From Fructilactobacillus ixorae (GTDB lineage Bacteria; Bacillota; Bacilli; Lactobacillales; Lactobacillaceae), in NCBI RefSeq assembly GCF_024029915.1, contig NZ_CP097478.1, positions 992,001 through 1,056,000 on the forward strand: a DNA stretch of 64,000 nucleotides, given 5' to 3'. Shown one piece after another: positions 36,697 to 46,444 of this stretch. Under the pieces are notes generated by a model. That model did no database searches and was not told the origin of the DNA. It worked only from the letters and a program-made list of their open reading frames with translations. Every line of letters begins with the position of its first letter. The stretch's first letter is position 1. Made by a program: the position numbers and the translations under genes.

Positions 36697-36891
36697 TTAT
36701 TGATTTAATTCCTTTTGCCGCAAAGCTGTTTTGAGCCGGGCGATGGTCTTCCGGACCGTTCTCAAACGAGCGGTGTTTTCCAATTGACCAGTAGCTAATT
36801 GAAACCGAAGATTGAACAATTCCTTTTTGTAATCTTGTTCCTTAGCACGCATTTCGTCAGTGGTTAACTTACTAATTTCTTTAGCCTTCAT
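36697..36891 (-). CDS. rpmC: 50S ribosomal protein L29
   Basis: This 64-residue two-helix protein ([20 protein letters not shown] ... [15 protein letters not shown]) lies at the polypeptide exit tunnel. ATG 36891 is eight bases after AGGTGG and overlaps the rplP end by 11 bases; GTG 36903 is inside that ribosome site. Confidence 0.97.
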   Translation of the reverse strand: MKAKEISKLTTDEMRAKEQDYKKELFNLRFQLATGQLENTARLRTVRKTIARLKTALRQKELNQ

Positions 36892-37315
36892 TTGATTCGC
36901 CACCTACTTCCTCACGTTTAATAATCTTAGTACGAATTGGCAACTTGTTTGAAGCTAAAGTCAAGGCTTTAATGGCCGTCTCTTCGTTAACACCGGCCAC
37001 TTCGAAAAGGACCTTACCGCGCTTAACGGGAGCAACCCATCCAGCTGGACTACCTTTCCCTTTACCCATTCGAACTCCAATACCCTTTTCCGTGTATGAC
37101 TTTTGGGGGAAAATTTTGATCCAAACTTTTCCACCCCGCTTCATGCAACGAGTAATGGCAATTCGGCAAGCTTCAATTTGTCTGTTAGTAATCCAATGTG
37201 AATCAATGGCTTGTAAACCATATTCACCGAAAGCAACGCTATTTCCGCCCTTTGAGTGACCGCGTAATTTACCACGGTGTTCACGACGGTGCTTAACACG
37301 TTTTGGTACAAGCAT
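36881..37315 (-). CDS. rplP: 50S ribosomal protein L16
   Basis: This 144-residue protein starts [19 protein letters not shown] and contains [20 protein letters not shown] near the A-site tRNA. The gene order rpsC-rplP-rpmC is conserved. Full length. Confidence 0.98.
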   Translation of the reverse strand: MLVPKRVKHRREHRGKLRGHSKGGNSVAFGEYGLQAIDSHWITNRQIEACRIAITRCMKRGGKVWIKIFPQKSYTEKGIGVRMGKGKGSPAGWVAPVKRGKVLFEVAGVNEETAIKALTLASNKLPIRTKIIKREEVGGESNEG

Positions 37316-37317
37316 GT

Positions 37318-37980
37318 TTACTTACCTCCCTTACGATTTTCCTCAGGTTTGTCAGGTAAAACTTCACCACGGTTAATCCAAGTTTTCACCCCAATTGAAC
37401 CATAAGTAGTGTGGGCTTCGTTCCATGAGTAGTCGATGTCAGCACGTAACGTGTGCAGTGGAACCCGACCTTCTGAATAACTTTCGATCCGAGCCATGTC
37501 AGCTCCGTTTAACCGGCCAGCTGATTGCGTTTTAACTCCAGTGGCCCCAGCCCGCATTACACCCTTCATTGCTTGGCGCATGGCCCGACGGAATGCTACC
37601 CGACCTTCTAGTTGACGAGCAATATTTTCGCCAACTAAGTCAGCTTCGAGATCTGGCTTCTTGATTTCCACGATGTTGATGTGCACGCGGCGACCAGTTA
37701 ACTTGTTCAAGGCTTGCCGTAAGCTTTCAACTTCTGATCCACCCTTACCAATAACCATCCCAGGCTTAGCAGTGTGAATTGAGATGTTAACCCGTTTCGC
37801 AGCCCGCTCGATATCAATTTCTGATACGGAAGCGTCCGCTAAGCGTTTTTCGAGGTAGCCACGAATCTTCAAATCTTCATTTAAGTATGAAGCGAATTTA
37901 TCGTCATTTGCAAACCATTGTGCTTGCCAACCACGGGTAACACCAATTCGTAAACCATTCGGATTAATTTTTTGACCCAT
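37318..37980 (-). CDS. rpsC: 30S ribosomal protein S3
   Basis: This 220-residue protein has an N-terminal KH domain ([19 protein letters not shown]) and a C-terminal domain with [22 protein letters not shown]. It lines the mRNA entry channel. Two bases separate it from rplP. Confidence 0.98.
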   Translation of the reverse strand: MGQKINPNGLRIGVTRGWQAQWFANDDKFASYLNEDLKIRGYLEKRLADASVSEIDIERAAKRVNISIHTAKPGMVIGKGGSEVESLRQALNKLTGRRVHINIVEIKKPDLEADLVGENIARQLEGRVAFRRAMRQAMKGVMRAGATGVKTQSAGRLNGADMARIESYSEGRVPLHTLRADIDYSWNEAHTTYGSIGVKTWINRGEVLPDKPEENRKGGK

Positions 37981-37983
37981 GTT

Positions 37984-38340
37984 CTATCCCTCCTTTTGTT
38001 CTGATACTACGATTGTGATGTGACTAGTACGTTTGTTAATGGGAGAAGCAGAACCTTTTGCCCGGGGACGGAACCGTTTTAAGGTTGGTCCTTCGTCGGC
38101 ATAAGCTTCGCTTACAACCAAGGTTTGACCGTCAAGATCAAAGTTGTTTTCTGCGTTAGCAACGGCAGAGCGTAACACTTTTTCCACAACGGGAGATGCC
38201 CCGCGGGGAGTGAACTTCAAGATTGAAGTTGCTTCTGCAACCTGCTTGCCTCTAATAAGATCTAAAACAAGGCGGACCTTACGAGGGGCAATGCGAACAG
38301 TTTTAGCGATTGCTTTTGCTGATGTAACTTGTTCAGCCAT
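37984..38340 (-). CDS. rplV: 50S ribosomal protein L22
   Basis: This 118-residue protein ([23 protein letters not shown] ... [20 protein letters not shown]) has the hairpin that lines the exit tunnel. The macrolide-related loop looks ordinary. Three bases before rpsC. Confidence 0.98.
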   Translation of the reverse strand: MAEQVTSAKAIAKTVRIAPRKVRLVLDLIRGKQVAEATSILKFTPRGASPVVEKVLRSAVANAENNFDLDGQTLVVSEAYADEGPTLKRFRPRAKGSASPINKRTSHITIVVSEQKEG

Positions 38341-38355
38341 TAGATATCCTCCTTG

Positions 38356-38631
38356 TTATACAGTTTTTTTGTCGGTATTTCCGTGACCGTGGAATGTCCG
38401 AGTTGGTACGAATTCACCAAGTTTGTGGCCTACCATGTCTTCTTGGATGAACACTGGGACATGATGTCTACCGTTGTAAACTGAGATAGTGTATCCAATG
38501 AAACTTGGGAAAATCGTCGAACGACGTGACCAAGTCTTGATAACCGTTTTCTTTTCTTGGTCTTTTTGCGCGTCAATCTTCTTTAAGAGCGATTGGTCGG
38601 CAAATGGTCCCTTCTTTAAACTACGACTCAT
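38356..38631 (-). CDS. rpsS: 30S ribosomal protein S19
   Basis: This 91-residue protein starts [18 protein letters not shown] and contains [16 protein letters not shown]. It lies in the 30S head with S13. Standard order between rplB and rplV. Confidence 0.98.
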   Translation of the reverse strand: MSRSLKKGPFADQSLLKKIDAQKDQEKKTVIKTWSRRSTIFPSFIGYTISVYNGRHHVPVFIQEDMVGHKLGEFVPTRTFHGHGNTDKKTV

Positions 38632-38680
38632 TAATGAAACCTCCTCTTCATGTACTGATGGTGCTCAAGCTGCAATTAGC

Positions 38681-39526
38681 TTACATCTTGGAGCCTTTAC
38701 GACGACGTACAATAAACTTGCTTGAACGTGCAGTCTTCTTCCGGGTTTTCTTCCCAGCAGTCTTTTTATGCCATGGAGATAATGGAGATGGGTAACCGAT
38801 TGGGGCTTTCCCTTCCCCACCACCATGGGGGTGATCATTCGGGTTCATTACTGATCCACGAACGTGAGGCCGTTGACCACGGTAACGAGTCCGTCCGGCT
38901 TTCCCCCAGTTGATCAAGGAATGTTCTTCGTTTCCAACCGTTCCAATCGTGGCACGACAAACGGACAGAATCATCCGAACTTCCCCAGAAGGTAATTTAA
39001 CCAAGGAGTACTTGCTACCAGGTTCGTTACTCAATAATTGAGCCGAGTTTCCAGCAGAACGAGCCAATTGACCCCCCTTACCAGGTTTTAATTCGATATT
39101 GTGAATGGTACTACCCACTGGAATATCTTGTAATGCCAACGTGTTTCCGATCTTAATGTCAACATCTTTTCCAGATTCGACAACATCGCCGACCTTCAAG
39201 CCCTTAGGAGCTAAGATGTAAGCTTTAATCCCATCTTCGTAAACAACTAACGCAATGTTAGCGCTCCGGTTAGGATCGTATTCGATCGTCTTTACAGTTG
39301 CTGGCACATCATCATGGTTCCGTTTGAAATCAATCACCCGGTACTTGTGTTTGTTTCCACCACCACGGTGACGGACAGTCATGCGACCGGAGTTGTTTCG
39401 ACCAGCAGTCTTGGAGTTCGCAGCAACTAAGCTCTTTTCCGGCTTGTTCGTCGTAATTTGGCTGTAGTCAATGCTCGTCATATTCCGCCGACCGTTAGTG
39501 GTTGGTTTATATTTCTTTAAAGCCAC
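38681..39526 (-). CDS. rplB: 50S ribosomal protein L2
   Basis: This 281-residue protein needed for subunit joining and peptidyl transfer starts [21 protein letters not shown]. The conserved loop [17 protein letters not shown] holds the universally conserved histidine. Full length. Confidence 0.98.
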   Translation of the reverse strand: MALKKYKPTTNGRRNMTSIDYSQITTNKPEKSLVAANSKTAGRNNSGRMTVRHRGGGNKHKYRVIDFKRNHDDVPATVKTIEYDPNRSANIALVVYEDGIKAYILAPKGLKVGDVVESGKDVDIKIGNTLALQDIPVGSTIHNIELKPGKGGQLARSAGNSAQLLSNEPGSKYSLVKLPSGEVRMILSVCRATIGTVGNEEHSLINWGKAGRTRYRGQRPHVRGSVMNPNDHPHGGGEGKAPIGYPSPLSPWHKKTAGKKTRKKTARSSKFIVRRRKGSKM

Positions 39527-39550
39527 GTTGTTTCCCTCCTATTCTATGAG

Positions 39551-39838
39551 TTATTCTTCAGAGAATAATTTGATTTCGTCTGAATCGTTGGTGAGCGTTA
39601 CGATTGCTTTCTTTCGTTTCTTGGTAAAACCAACGTAACGACCTTGCCGTTTTTCTTTCCCGCGCACGTTCATCAAGTTCACTTTTTTAACCTTAACGCC
39701 GAAGATTTCTGCAACTGCGTCGCGAACTTGGTTTTTGTTTGCTCGTAAATCAACATCAAATGTGTACTTCTTTTCATCCATCCGGTCGGTTGAAGCTTCG
39801 GTGATAACCGGACGTAAAATAATATCTCGTGCATCCAT
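39551..39838 (-). CDS. rplW: 50S ribosomal protein L23
   Basis: This 95-residue protein ([26 protein letters not shown]) docks trigger factor and SRP at the tunnel exit. Its ATG shares one base with the rplD stop (TAATG). Confidence 0.98.
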   Translation of the reverse strand: MDARDIILRPVITEASTDRMDEKKYTFDVDLRANKNQVRDAVAEIFGVKVKKVNLMNVRGKEKRQGRYVGFTKKRKKAIVTLTNDSDEIKLFSEE

Positions 39839-40461
39839 TATGCGAGCACCTCCTCTACTTGAGAAAGAGCAGCTTTGGTAATAATAACTTTTTGACTGTT
39901 CAAGACGTCTAAGGCGTTAACCCCTTTACCACTAATAACTTTAACGTTATCAAGGTTGCGTGCTGAACGAGCTGCATTGTCGTTACCGTCTTCCAAAACT
40001 ACTAGCGTTTTCGTAGCTGCATCAAGATTCTTCAACAGGTTAGCAAATTCCTTCGTCTTTGGTGCATCAAAGCTGAGAGAATCAACCACGAGTAAATCAC
40101 CGTTAGCAACTTTTTCAGAGAGTACTGATTTAACAGCTAATCTCGTAACCTTCTTTGGTAAGTGGTAGCTGTATGAACGAGCTTGTGGCCCGAAGACAAC
40201 TCCTCCACCAACCCATTGTGGTGACCGAATTGAACCTTGACGCGCACGTCCCGTTCCCTTTTGTCTCCATGGTTTCTTTCCACCACCACGAACTTGACCT
40301 CTGGACTTAGTTCCGTTGGTTCCTTGGCGGAGGGAAGCGCGTTGCATTACCACTGTGTCGAAGACAACGGCTTCGTTGGGTTCAATGTTGAAAATGGCTT
40401 CGTTTAATTCCACTTCACCATTTTTACTTCCATCTTGTTTATATAATGATACGCTTGTCAT
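39838..40461 (-). CDS. rplD: 50S ribosomal protein L4
   Basis: This 207-residue protein has the tunnel-lining loop [32 protein letters not shown]. In other bacteria L4 also represses its own S10 operon through the leader RNA, and a fitting leader hairpin is seen before rpsJ here. Confidence 0.98.
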   Translation of the reverse strand: MTSVSLYKQDGSKNGEVELNEAIFNIEPNEAVVFDTVVMQRASLRQGTNGTKSRGQVRGGGKKPWRQKGTGRARQGSIRSPQWVGGGVVFGPQARSYSYHLPKKVTRLAVKSVLSEKVANGDLLVVDSLSFDAPKTKEFANLLKNLDAATKTLVVLEDGNDNAARSARNLDNVKVISGKGVNALDVLNSQKVIITKAALSQVEEVLA

Positions 40462-40479
40462 TTACGGTTCCTCCTTTCT

Positions 40480-41115
40480 TTATTTTCTTGATTCGCTAGC
40501 AGCTGTCCGAACAGTTACTAGGGTTTTGTTAGCACCTGGAACATTTCCTTTGATCAATAAGACGTTGTTTTCAACGTCAGCCTTAACGATTTCAAGGTTT
40601 TGGATGGTAACCGTTTTGTTACCCATCCGACCAGGTAATTTCATGCCTTTAACCACGCGGTTAATGATAACCCCTAATGAACCAGGGCGACGGTGGTAAC
40701 GGGAACCGTGCGTAGCCGGTCCACGGCGTTGACCATCTTTGTGGATGTTACCTTGGTAACCATGACCTTTAGTAGTACCCGTAACGTCAACGATGTCACC
40801 AGTTGCAAAGGTGTCAGCCTTAACTTCGTCACCAACTTTGTAGTCTCCCAAGTCGACATCGCTGATTTCACGAATGAAGCGCTTAGGAGTAGTATTTGCC
40901 TTTTTAACATGACCTTGTTCAGGCTTGTTGCTTAATACTGAACGTTTGTCGTCAAACCCAAGTTGGATTGCTTCGTAACCGTCCGTTTCGTTGTTTTTAA
41001 CTTGTAAAACAACGTTCGGCGTTACATCAACAACAGTTACTGGTACCAGCTCACCGTTGTCAGCAAACACTTGCGTCATGCCGACCTTTTTCCCTAAGAT
41101 TCCTTTTTTGGTCAT
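40480..41115 (-). CDS. rplC: 50S ribosomal protein L3
   Basis: This 211-residue protein starts [31 protein letters not shown] and contains [17 protein letters not shown], the loop reaching the peptidyl-transferase centre. Second gene of the S10 operon. Confidence 0.98.
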   Translation of the reverse strand: MTKKGILGKKVGMTQVFADNGELVPVTVVDVTPNVVLQVKNNETDGYEAIQLGFDDKRSVLSNKPEQGHVKKANTTPKRFIREISDVDLGDYKVGDEVKADTFATGDIVDVTGTTKGHGYQGNIHKDGQRRGPATHGSRYHRRPGSLGVIINRVVKGMKLPGRMGNKTVTIQNLEIVKADVENNVLLIKGNVPGANKTLVTVRTAASESRK

Positions 41116-41144
41116 GAGTACACCTCCAATATTTTGTAATTAAA

Positions 41145-41453
41145 TTAAAGTTTGATTTCGATATCCACACCACTAGGCAAGTCTAACTTCATTAATGAGT
41201 CGACCGTCTTTGGAGTGGGGTTCAAAATATCAATTAACCGCTTGTGGGTTAACATTTCGAATTGTTCCTGCGCCTTACTGTATTTAAATGGTGATGCTAA
41301 CACAGTGTATAAAGCTCTTTCCGTTGGCAGTGGAATTGGACCAGCAATGTTGGCCCCAGTTCTTTGTGCCGTTGCTACAATCTTGTCAGCAGCTTGATCT
41401 AAACTGCGGTGTTCGTAAGCTTTCAACCGGATACGAATTTTTTCTTTTGCCAT
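41145..41453 (-). CDS. rpsJ: 30S ribosomal protein S10
   Basis: This 102-residue protein starts [26 protein letters not shown] after GAAGGAGGG. A frame extending 23 codons upstream overlaps the leader hairpin and is not conserved. S10 also pairs with NusB in antitermination. It is the first gene of the S10-spc-alpha unit. Confidence 0.97.
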   Translation of the reverse strand: MAKEKIRIRLKAYEHRSLDQAADKIVATAQRTGANIAGPIPLPTERALYTVLASPFKYSKAQEQFEMLTHKRLIDILNPTPKTVDSLMKLDLPSGVDIEIKL

Positions 41454-41496
41454 AATTATCCCTCCTTCGTCTATTTTCCAAAAATTGACTAACTCC

Positions 41497-41555
41497 GTAG
41501 AAATTACCGGCGTCCCTGCCATGGCAAAGCGGCCGGGTGTGCCGCAACCTTCTAC
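41497..41555 (-). ncRNA. S10 operon leader hairpin
   Basis: On the minus strand GTAGAA (41555-41550) pairs with TTCTAC (41502-41497) at the base of a GC-rich irregular hairpin that includes CGGCACACCCGGCCG and TTTGCCATGGCAGGG. It lies between the S10 promoter and rpsJ. In E. coli and Bacillus relatives L4 binds such a leader; I infer the same here. Confidence 0.55.
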
Positions 41556-41613
41556 ATCAACGCTATCCGCTCAATTTAGGGCACACTGTCCCCCATAATT
41601 TAAGCACTATTCC

Positions 41614-41642
41614 ATCTTACTTGATAAACGCTGATCTTTCAA
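41614..41642 (-). promoter_or_regulatory. Promoter of the S10-spc-alpha operon
   Basis: TTGAAA (41642-41637), a 17-base spacer and TAAGAT (41619-41614) lie about 160 bases before rpsJ and just after the fusA terminator. Confidence 0.75.
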
Positions 41643-41663
41643 GGGTTTTCGCCGAAGAAAGCA

Positions 41664-41702
41664 AAAAAGTTTTGCCAGCAAATTGCCAGCAAAACTTTTT
41701 TG
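41664..41702 (-). terminator. Terminator of fusA
   Basis: AAAAAAGTTTTGC and GCAAAACTTTTTT form a long stem around a TGGCAATTTGCTG apex, on the minus strand directly after fusA. Confidence 0.9.
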
Positions 41703-41720
41703 GTAGGAGACAAAGCCCGC

Positions 41721-43814
41721 TTAGGCTTCGCCACCGTTTTGTTTAATAATATCTTCTTGAATGTTCTTTGGAACGGCCGTGTAGTGGTCAAATGACATCG
41801 TAAACGTTCCCCGACCTTGAGTAGCCGAACGCAGGTCCGTTACGTATCCAAACATTTCTGCCAATGGAACCATGGCGTGAATGTCTTCGGCCCCATCACG
41901 AGCTTCCATTCCTTCGATGTTCCCCCGCCGAGCGGTAACTTGACCCATGACGTCACCCATGTATTCTTCTGGAACCCGGATATCAACCTTCATGATTGGT
42001 TCCAAAATCTTAGGATCAGCTTTCTTAGCTGCTTCTCTGAGGGCTAATGAAGCGGCAATCTTGAAGGCTGCTTCACTAGAATCGACATCATGGTAACTAC
42101 CATCGTATAACTTGGCTTTCAAGTCAATCAATGGGTATCCGGCTAGAACCCCGTTTTCCATGGCTTCTTTTAAACCTTGTTCAACAGATGGAATGTATTC
42201 ACGAGGCACAACCCCACCAACGATGGCGTCTTCAAAGGAGAAGCCTTCTCCTTCAGCACTGGGCGTGAATTCGATGTAAACGTCACCATATTGACCTTTA
42301 CCACCAGATTGCCGTACGAACTTACCTTCGGCACTAACTTGCTTGCTGAAGGCTTCCCGGTACGCAACTTGAGGAGCCCCGATCGAAGCGTCCACGCCAA
42401 ATTCACGGCGCATCCGTTCGATGATGATGTTCAACTGTAACTCACCCATTCCGGCAATGATTGTTTGACCCGTTTCTTGGTCAGTATTTGCTTGGAAGGT
42501 TGGATCTTCTTCAGATAGTTTTTGTAAGGCCGTGTTCATCTTGTTTTGGTCGGCCTTGGTCTTTGGTTCGATGGACACTTGGATCACTGGTTCTGGGAAT
42601 TCCATTGATTCCAGAATCAACGGGTGATCTTGGTCCGTCAAGGAGTCCCCGGTCGTGGTGTTCTTCAACCCAATCGTAGCGGCGATATCACCAGAGAAGA
42701 CTTCTGGGATTTCTTGGCGTTGGTCAGAGTGCATTTGCACCAACCGACCGGCCCGTTCGCGTTTGCCCTTGGTAGCGTTCAAGATGTACGAACCAGATTC
42801 CAACGTTCCCCGGTAAACCCGGATAAAGGTCAACCGACCAACGTAAGGGTCCGTCATGATCTTGAAGGCCAAGGCCGCGAAGTCACCGTTATCGTCAGCG
42901 CGAACTTCTACTTGGGCATCGTCATTTTCGGGATCAGTAGCCATGTAAGGACGAACTTCTAGTGGAGATGGCAGGTAGTCAATCACACCGTCCATCATCA
43001 TTTGCACCCCTTTGTTCTTGTAAGCTGATCCAGCGTAAACTGGGTACAATTCCAAGTTCAAAGTGGCTCGCCGAATTCCACCTTTGATGTCTTCTTCGGT
43101 TAGTTCTTCACCTTCTAAGAATTTACCCATTACGTCATCATCAACGTCGGCAACGGCTTCAATCATGCTTTCGCGAGCAGCTTGGGCCTTTGCTTGGTAG
43201 TCAGCTGGAATCTCAACCGTATCCCAGTTTTCCCCTTCTTTATCTTCGTCATAGATGTAAGCCTTCATCTTCACAAGGTCAATAACCCCAGCGAAGTCGG
43301 CTTCAGCCCCAATCGGAACTTGCACCGGCACGGCGTTAGCGTGTAACCGGTCTTTAATGGTTTGCACGGACCAGTCAAAGTCGGCTCCCATTTTATCCAT
43401 CTTGTTGATGAACACAATCCGGGGAACACTAAAGTCCGAACATTGCCGCCAAACCGTTTCAGTTTGGGGTTCTACTCCGGCTTCACCATCCATTACCACG
43501 ATTCCACCATCAAGCACCCGGAGGGAACGTTCCACTTCGGCCGTGAAGTCCACGTGTCCGGGAGTATCGATGATGTTAACTCGGTAGCCTTTCCATTCGG
43601 CCGTCGTAGCGGCTGATTGGATGGTGATTCCCCGTTCTTTTTCTTCTTCCATGAAATCCATTTGGGAAGCTCCATCATGAGTTTCACCAATTTTGTGGAT
43701 CCGACCCGTGTAGTAAAGTACCCGTTCAGTCGTCGTGGTTTTCCCAGCATCGATGTGGGCCACGATCCCGATGTTACGGGTTTTGTCTAACGGAAATGCA
43801 CGTTTGTTAGCCAT
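41721..43814 (-). CDS. fusA: Elongation factor G
   Basis: This 697-residue translational GTPase drives translocation and, with RRF, ribosome recycling. The G1 motif is [10 protein letters not shown]3 is DTPGHVDF and G4 is NKMDKMG; domains II-V follow with normal length. It is the last gene of rpsL-rpsG-fusA, behind a hairpin with a T run in the rpsG-fusA gap. Confidence 0.98.
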   Translation of the reverse strand: MANKRAFPLDKTRNIGIVAHIDAGKTTTTERVLYYTGRIHKIGETHDGASQMDFMEEEKERGITIQSAATTAEWKGYRVNIIDTPGHVDFTAEVERSLRVLDGGIVVMDGEAGVEPQTETVWRQCSDFSVPRIVFINKMDKMGADFDWSVQTIKDRLHANAVPVQVPIGAEADFAGVIDLVKMKAYIYDEDKEGENWDTVEIPADYQAKAQAARESMIEAVADVDDDVMGKFLEGEELTEEDIKGGIRRATLNLELYPVYAGSAYKNKGVQMMMDGVIDYLPSPLEVRPYMATDPENDDAQVEVRADDNGDFAALAFKIMTDPYVGRLTFIRVYRGTLESGSYILNATKGKRERAGRLVQMHSDQRQEIPEVFSGDIAATIGLKNTTTGDSLTDQDHPLILESMEFPEPVIQVSIEPKTKADQNKMNTALQKLSEEDPTFQANTDQETGQTIIAGMGELQLNIIIERMRREFGVDASIGAPQVAYREAFSKQVSAEGKFVRQSGGKGQYGDVYIEFTPSAEGEGFSFEDAIVGGVVPREYIPSVEQGLKEAMENGVLAGYPLIDLKAKLYDGSYHDVDSSEAAFKIAASLALREAAKKADPKILEPIMKVDIRVPEEYMGDVMGQVTARRGNIEGMEARDGAEDIHAMVPLAEMFGYVTDLRSATQGRGTFTMSFDHYTAVPKNIQEDIIKQNGGEA

Positions 43815-43843
43815 GTTAAACTCCTTTATTTTCTAATCATTCG

Positions 43844-43869
43844 AAAAAAGTGGCTAAATAATTAGCCAC
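43844..43869 (-). terminator. Terminator-like hairpin between rpsG and fusA
   Basis: GTGGCTAA and TTAGCCAC pair around a short TTAT loop, followed by six T residues on the minus strand. It lies 30 bases before fusA, with no room for a new promoter, so it may only reduce fusA transcription. Confidence 0.65.
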
Positions 43870-43900
43870 CTCACCTTGCCAATCTGTAATCAGCAGCTGC

Positions 43901-44371
43901 TTACCAACGGTAATGAGCGAAAGCCCGGTTGGCTTCGGCCATTTTGTGAGTATCTTCCCGTTTCTTCACTGCTGCTCCAGTGTTGTTTGAAGCATCGATA
44001 ATTTCTTTTGCAAGCCGGTCCGTCATGGTGTGTTCCCCACGTAACCGGGCGTAGCTAACAATCCAACGTAACCCTAAAGTAGTTCTCCGGTTGGGCCGAA
44101 CTTCGATCGGAACTTGGTAGTTTGATCCACCAACCCGCCGTGCCTTAACTTCCAGCACTGGCATTACGTTTTTCATTGCTTCTTCAAAAACTTCCACTGG
44201 ATCGTTACCAGTTTGGTCTTTGATTTCTTCAAATGCACCGTATAAAATTTCTGATGCAGTTCCTCGCTTACCATCTAACATCAAGTGGTTGATTAACTTC
44301 GAAACCAACTTTGAGTTATAGATTGGATCAGGAAGGATTTCGCGTTGTTGAACTTTTCCTTTTCTAGGCAT
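43901..44371 (-). CDS. rpsG: 30S ribosomal protein S7
   Basis: This 156-residue primary 16S-binding protein starts [31 protein letters not shown] and ends [14 protein letters not shown]. It lies at the E site. Located between rpsL and fusA. Confidence 0.98.
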   Translation of the reverse strand: MPRKGKVQQREILPDPIYNSKLVSKLINHLMLDGKRGTASEILYGAFEEIKDQTGNDPVEVFEEAMKNVMPVLEVKARRVGGSNYQVPIEVRPNRRTTLGLRWIVSYARLRGEHTMTDRLAKEIIDASNNTGAAVKKREDTHKMAEANRAFAHYRW

Positions 44372-44397
44372 CTAAAGGTCCTCCTCAATTAGTCGAT

Positions 44398-44817
44398 TTA
44401 TTTCTTGTCCTTCGGCCGCTTCGTACCGTACTTCGAACGTCCTTGACGACGATCTTGAACTCCGGCAGTATCAAGCGCACCACGGATAACGTGGTAACGA
44501 ACCCCAGGTAAATCCTTAACCCGACCACCACGGATTAAGACCACACTGTGTTCTTGTAAGTTGTGACCAATTCCAGGAATGTAAGCCGTTACTTCGTACA
44601 AGTTGGAAAGCCGCACACGAGCGTACTTCCGCAAGGCCGAGTTAGGCTTCTTTGGTGTCATCGTTCCCACACGAGTAGCAACTCCCCGTTTTTGTGGTGA
44701 GGCATTTCGCGTTGGTTTCTTCTTGTAACTGTTGTAGCCGAAGCCAAGGGCTGGCGACTTTGATTTAGAACTTCTAGATTTACGACCTTTTCTAACTAAT
44801 TGGTTAATGGTAGGCAT
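44398..44817 (-). CDS. rpsL: 30S ribosomal protein S12
   Basis: This 139-residue decoding-centre protein starts [16 protein letters not shown]. The streptomycin-related loops [11 protein letters not shown] and [13 protein letters not shown] keep the wild-type lysines. It opens the str operon. Confidence 0.98.
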   Translation of the reverse strand: MPTINQLVRKGRKSRSSKSKSPALGFGYNSYKKKPTRNASPQKRGVATRVGTMTPKKPNSALRKYARVRLSNLYEVTAYIPGIGHNLQEHSVVLIRGGRVKDLPGVRYHVIRGALDTAGVQDRRQGRSKYGTKRPKDKK

Positions 44818-44918
44818 CTAAAAAGTCCTCCTTTCGTAAAATTTGAGTTGTAAGTCCACACATCCAGGCGGACCATTTTTTGGATAAAATAACTTAACTT
44901 AAGATAAGCACAATGAGT

Positions 44919-44947
44919 AGCTTACCACGCTCTCTTGCTCCTGTCAA
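44919..44947 (-). promoter_or_regulatory. Promoter of rpsL-rpsG-fusA
   Basis: TTGACA (44947-44942), a 17-base spacer and TAAGCT (44924-44919) lie about 100 bases before rpsL, back to back with the prepilin peptidase gene. Confidence 0.8.
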
Positions 44948-44987
44948 CCGCGCTTACGTATTTCTCCTTAGTTAAAGGAGGAGTTGG

Positions 44988-45662
44988 ATGGGATTAATTT
45001 GGTTTTATTGGGGCTGTTGCTGGGGCTCATTTTTAACCGTAGTGGGAACAAGGATGGGCGCGGGGAAGCCGTTTTGGCGGGGGCGCTCCTACTGTCAGAC
45101 CTGCGGGCAGCAACTACGCTGGTGGGAACTGCTTCCCCTGGTGAGTTTCATTTGGCAACGGGGCCACTGTCGCACCTGTCACGTGCGGCTACCAGTTCAC
45201 CTGCTCGGTTGGGAACTAACCGCCGGCAGTTGCGTACTGCTTAGCCCGCCGACTAGTTGGGCGAACGTCAGTTGGTTAGCCTTCTTACTGGGCTTGCAAC
45301 TTTTAAGTACCTTTGACGCCACCTGCCGGTGCTTTCCGGGCTGGGGTCTCATTCCCCTGGTTGGTCTGGGGTTACTAGTTACCATTCACTCGCAACTGGT
45401 CTGCCTGGTCATCAGCAGCGGGTACCTCTGCTTGTTAATTATGAACCGACACGAACACTGGTTAGGCAACGGCGACCTCGACGTGTTGTGGTTATTGTTA
45501 CTCGTTTTTCCGCTCTCAACCTGGTGCCTGATCGTGTTGGGCGCGGCCCTCGGTGGCCTAGGATTACTCGCGTGGCGACGCCAGCGGACCCTGCCGTTCT
45601 TACCAGTCTTATTTGTTAGTACCCTGCTGGTGTTGGCTGGGGCTAGTTGCTTCCCCTTGTAA
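44988..45662 (+). CDS. Prepilin peptidase (A24, ComC/PilD-like)
   Basis: This 224-residue membrane protein is an aspartic protease that cleaves and usually N-methylates prepilin-like leaders of the competence pseudopilus. It starts with a hydrophobic helix ending GSFLTVVGTRM. The cytoplasmic zinc loop has CQTC and CRTC with WWELLPL between them. The two catalytic aspartates are expected in STFDATCRCFP and in LGNGDLDVL. Several more membrane segments follow. AAAGGAGG lies before the ATG. Its substrates (comG-type genes) are not in the window. This position between rpsL and rpoC is common in lactobacilli. Confidence 0.88.
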   Translation: MGLIWFYWGCCWGSFLTVVGTRMGAGKPFWRGRSYCQTCGQQLRWWELLPLVSFIWQRGHCRTCHVRLPVHLLGWELTAGSCVLLSPPTSWANVSWLAFLLGLQLLSTFDATCRCFPGWGLIPLVGLGLLVTIHSQLVCLVISSGYLCLLIMNRHEHWLGNGDLDVLWLLLLVFPLSTWCLIVLGAALGGLGLLAWRRQRTLPFLPVLFVSTLLVLAGASCFPL

Positions 45663-45675
45663 TTCAGCGTAAGAT
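45647..45675 (+). promoter_or_regulatory. Promoter of xpt
   Basis: TTGCTT (45647-45652), a 17-base spacer and TAAGAT (45670-45675) overlap the end of the prepilin peptidase gene and would give a leader of about 120 bases. Confidence 0.55.
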
Positions 45676-45697
45676 AAACAGCAAAGCCAACTACTTA

Positions 45698-45776
45698 TCT
45701 ATGGTCAGCAGCGGCTGACCGTTTCTAATTTGAACCGCAATTCGCAACTATCAGTGGGAAGGTACCACGCTCACCA
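45698..45776 (+). other. Unidentified structured leader of xpt
   Basis: The closing pairs ATGGT (45701-45705) and ACCAT surround a hairpin GGTCAGC-AGC-GGCTGACC and a second hairpin GTGG-GAAGGTA-CCAC. The conserved core of the purine riboswitch is not present. The leader may sense another ligand or be a protein-binding or attenuation structure. Confidence 0.4.
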
Positions 45777-45802
45777 TGGGCTTTTTATTTAGGGGGAACA
45801 TT

Positions 45803-46375
45803 ATGGAAGCACTTAAACATGCCATTGAAACACAGGGAACCGTTTTACCGGGTAACATCTTGAAGGTCAACTCCTTTTTAAACCACCAAATCGATCCGCA
45901 ACTGATGCAACAAATCGGTACTACCTTTGCCGAAGCGTTTAAAACCGCCGGAATCACGAAGGTGTTGACCGTGGAAGCCTCGGGAATTGCACCTGCGGTC
46001 ATGACCGGACTGGCTATGCACCTCCCGGTCGTGTTCGCCCGAAAAAGTAAGTCGTTAGTGGTGAAAGACGACGTCTATAGTGCGGAAGTGTACTCCTACA
46101 CGAAGCACACAACCAACCACATCTACATTGAAAAGCCCTTTTTGCAGCAAACCGACCGGGTGTTAATCATTGACGACTTTTTAGCTAACGGTGAAGCCAC
46201 GAAGGGGTTAATCACGATCACGGAGACCGCTGGAGCCAACGTGGGTGGGATCGGCATCGTGATTGAAAAGACCTTTCAATCAGGTGGGGCCTATCTGCGA
46301 GAGCACGGCTATCCGGTCGTTTCCCTGGCCCAAATTGCCTCGTTAGCCGAGCAAACGGTGACGTTTGCCGACTAA
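45803..46375 (+). CDS. xpt: Xanthine phosphoribosyltransferase
   Basis: This 190-residue enzyme makes XMP from xanthine and PRPP for purine salvage. The PRPP-binding motif is VLIIDDFLANGEA. VEASGIAPAVMTGLA and FARKSKSLVVKDDVYSAEVYSYTK are typical of Xpt. ATG 45803 follows GGGGGA; a longer frame from 45776 runs into the leader and is not conserved. It has its own promoter, a structured leader and a shared terminator with rpoC. Confidence 0.95.
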   Translation: MEALKHAIETQGTVLPGNILKVNSFLNHQIDPQLMQQIGTTFAEAFKTAGITKVLTVEASGIAPAVMTGLAMHLPVVFARKSKSLVVKDDVYSAEVYSYTKHTTNHIYIEKPFLQQTDRVLIIDDFLANGEATKGLITITETAGANVGGIGIVIEKTFQSGGAYLREHGYPVVSLAQIASLAEQTVTFAD

Positions 46376-46396
46376 TTCAGAATATAGAGTAAAAAG

Positions 46397-46432
46397 AAAA
46401 AAGGACGATTACATGCTGTAATCGTCCTTTTT
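46397..46432. terminator. Bidirectional terminator between xpt and rpoC
   Basis: AAAAAGGACGATTACA and TGTAATCGTCCTTTTT form a perfect 16-bp stem around TGC, with A/T tracts in both directions. Confidence 0.9.
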
Positions 46433-46444
46433 CAGTTCCAGTTT

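Noticed and set aside
45661..45802. Purine riboswitch before xpt
   Set aside because: The core sequences that define the aptamer junction and loops could not be found, although the gene and leader length fit.
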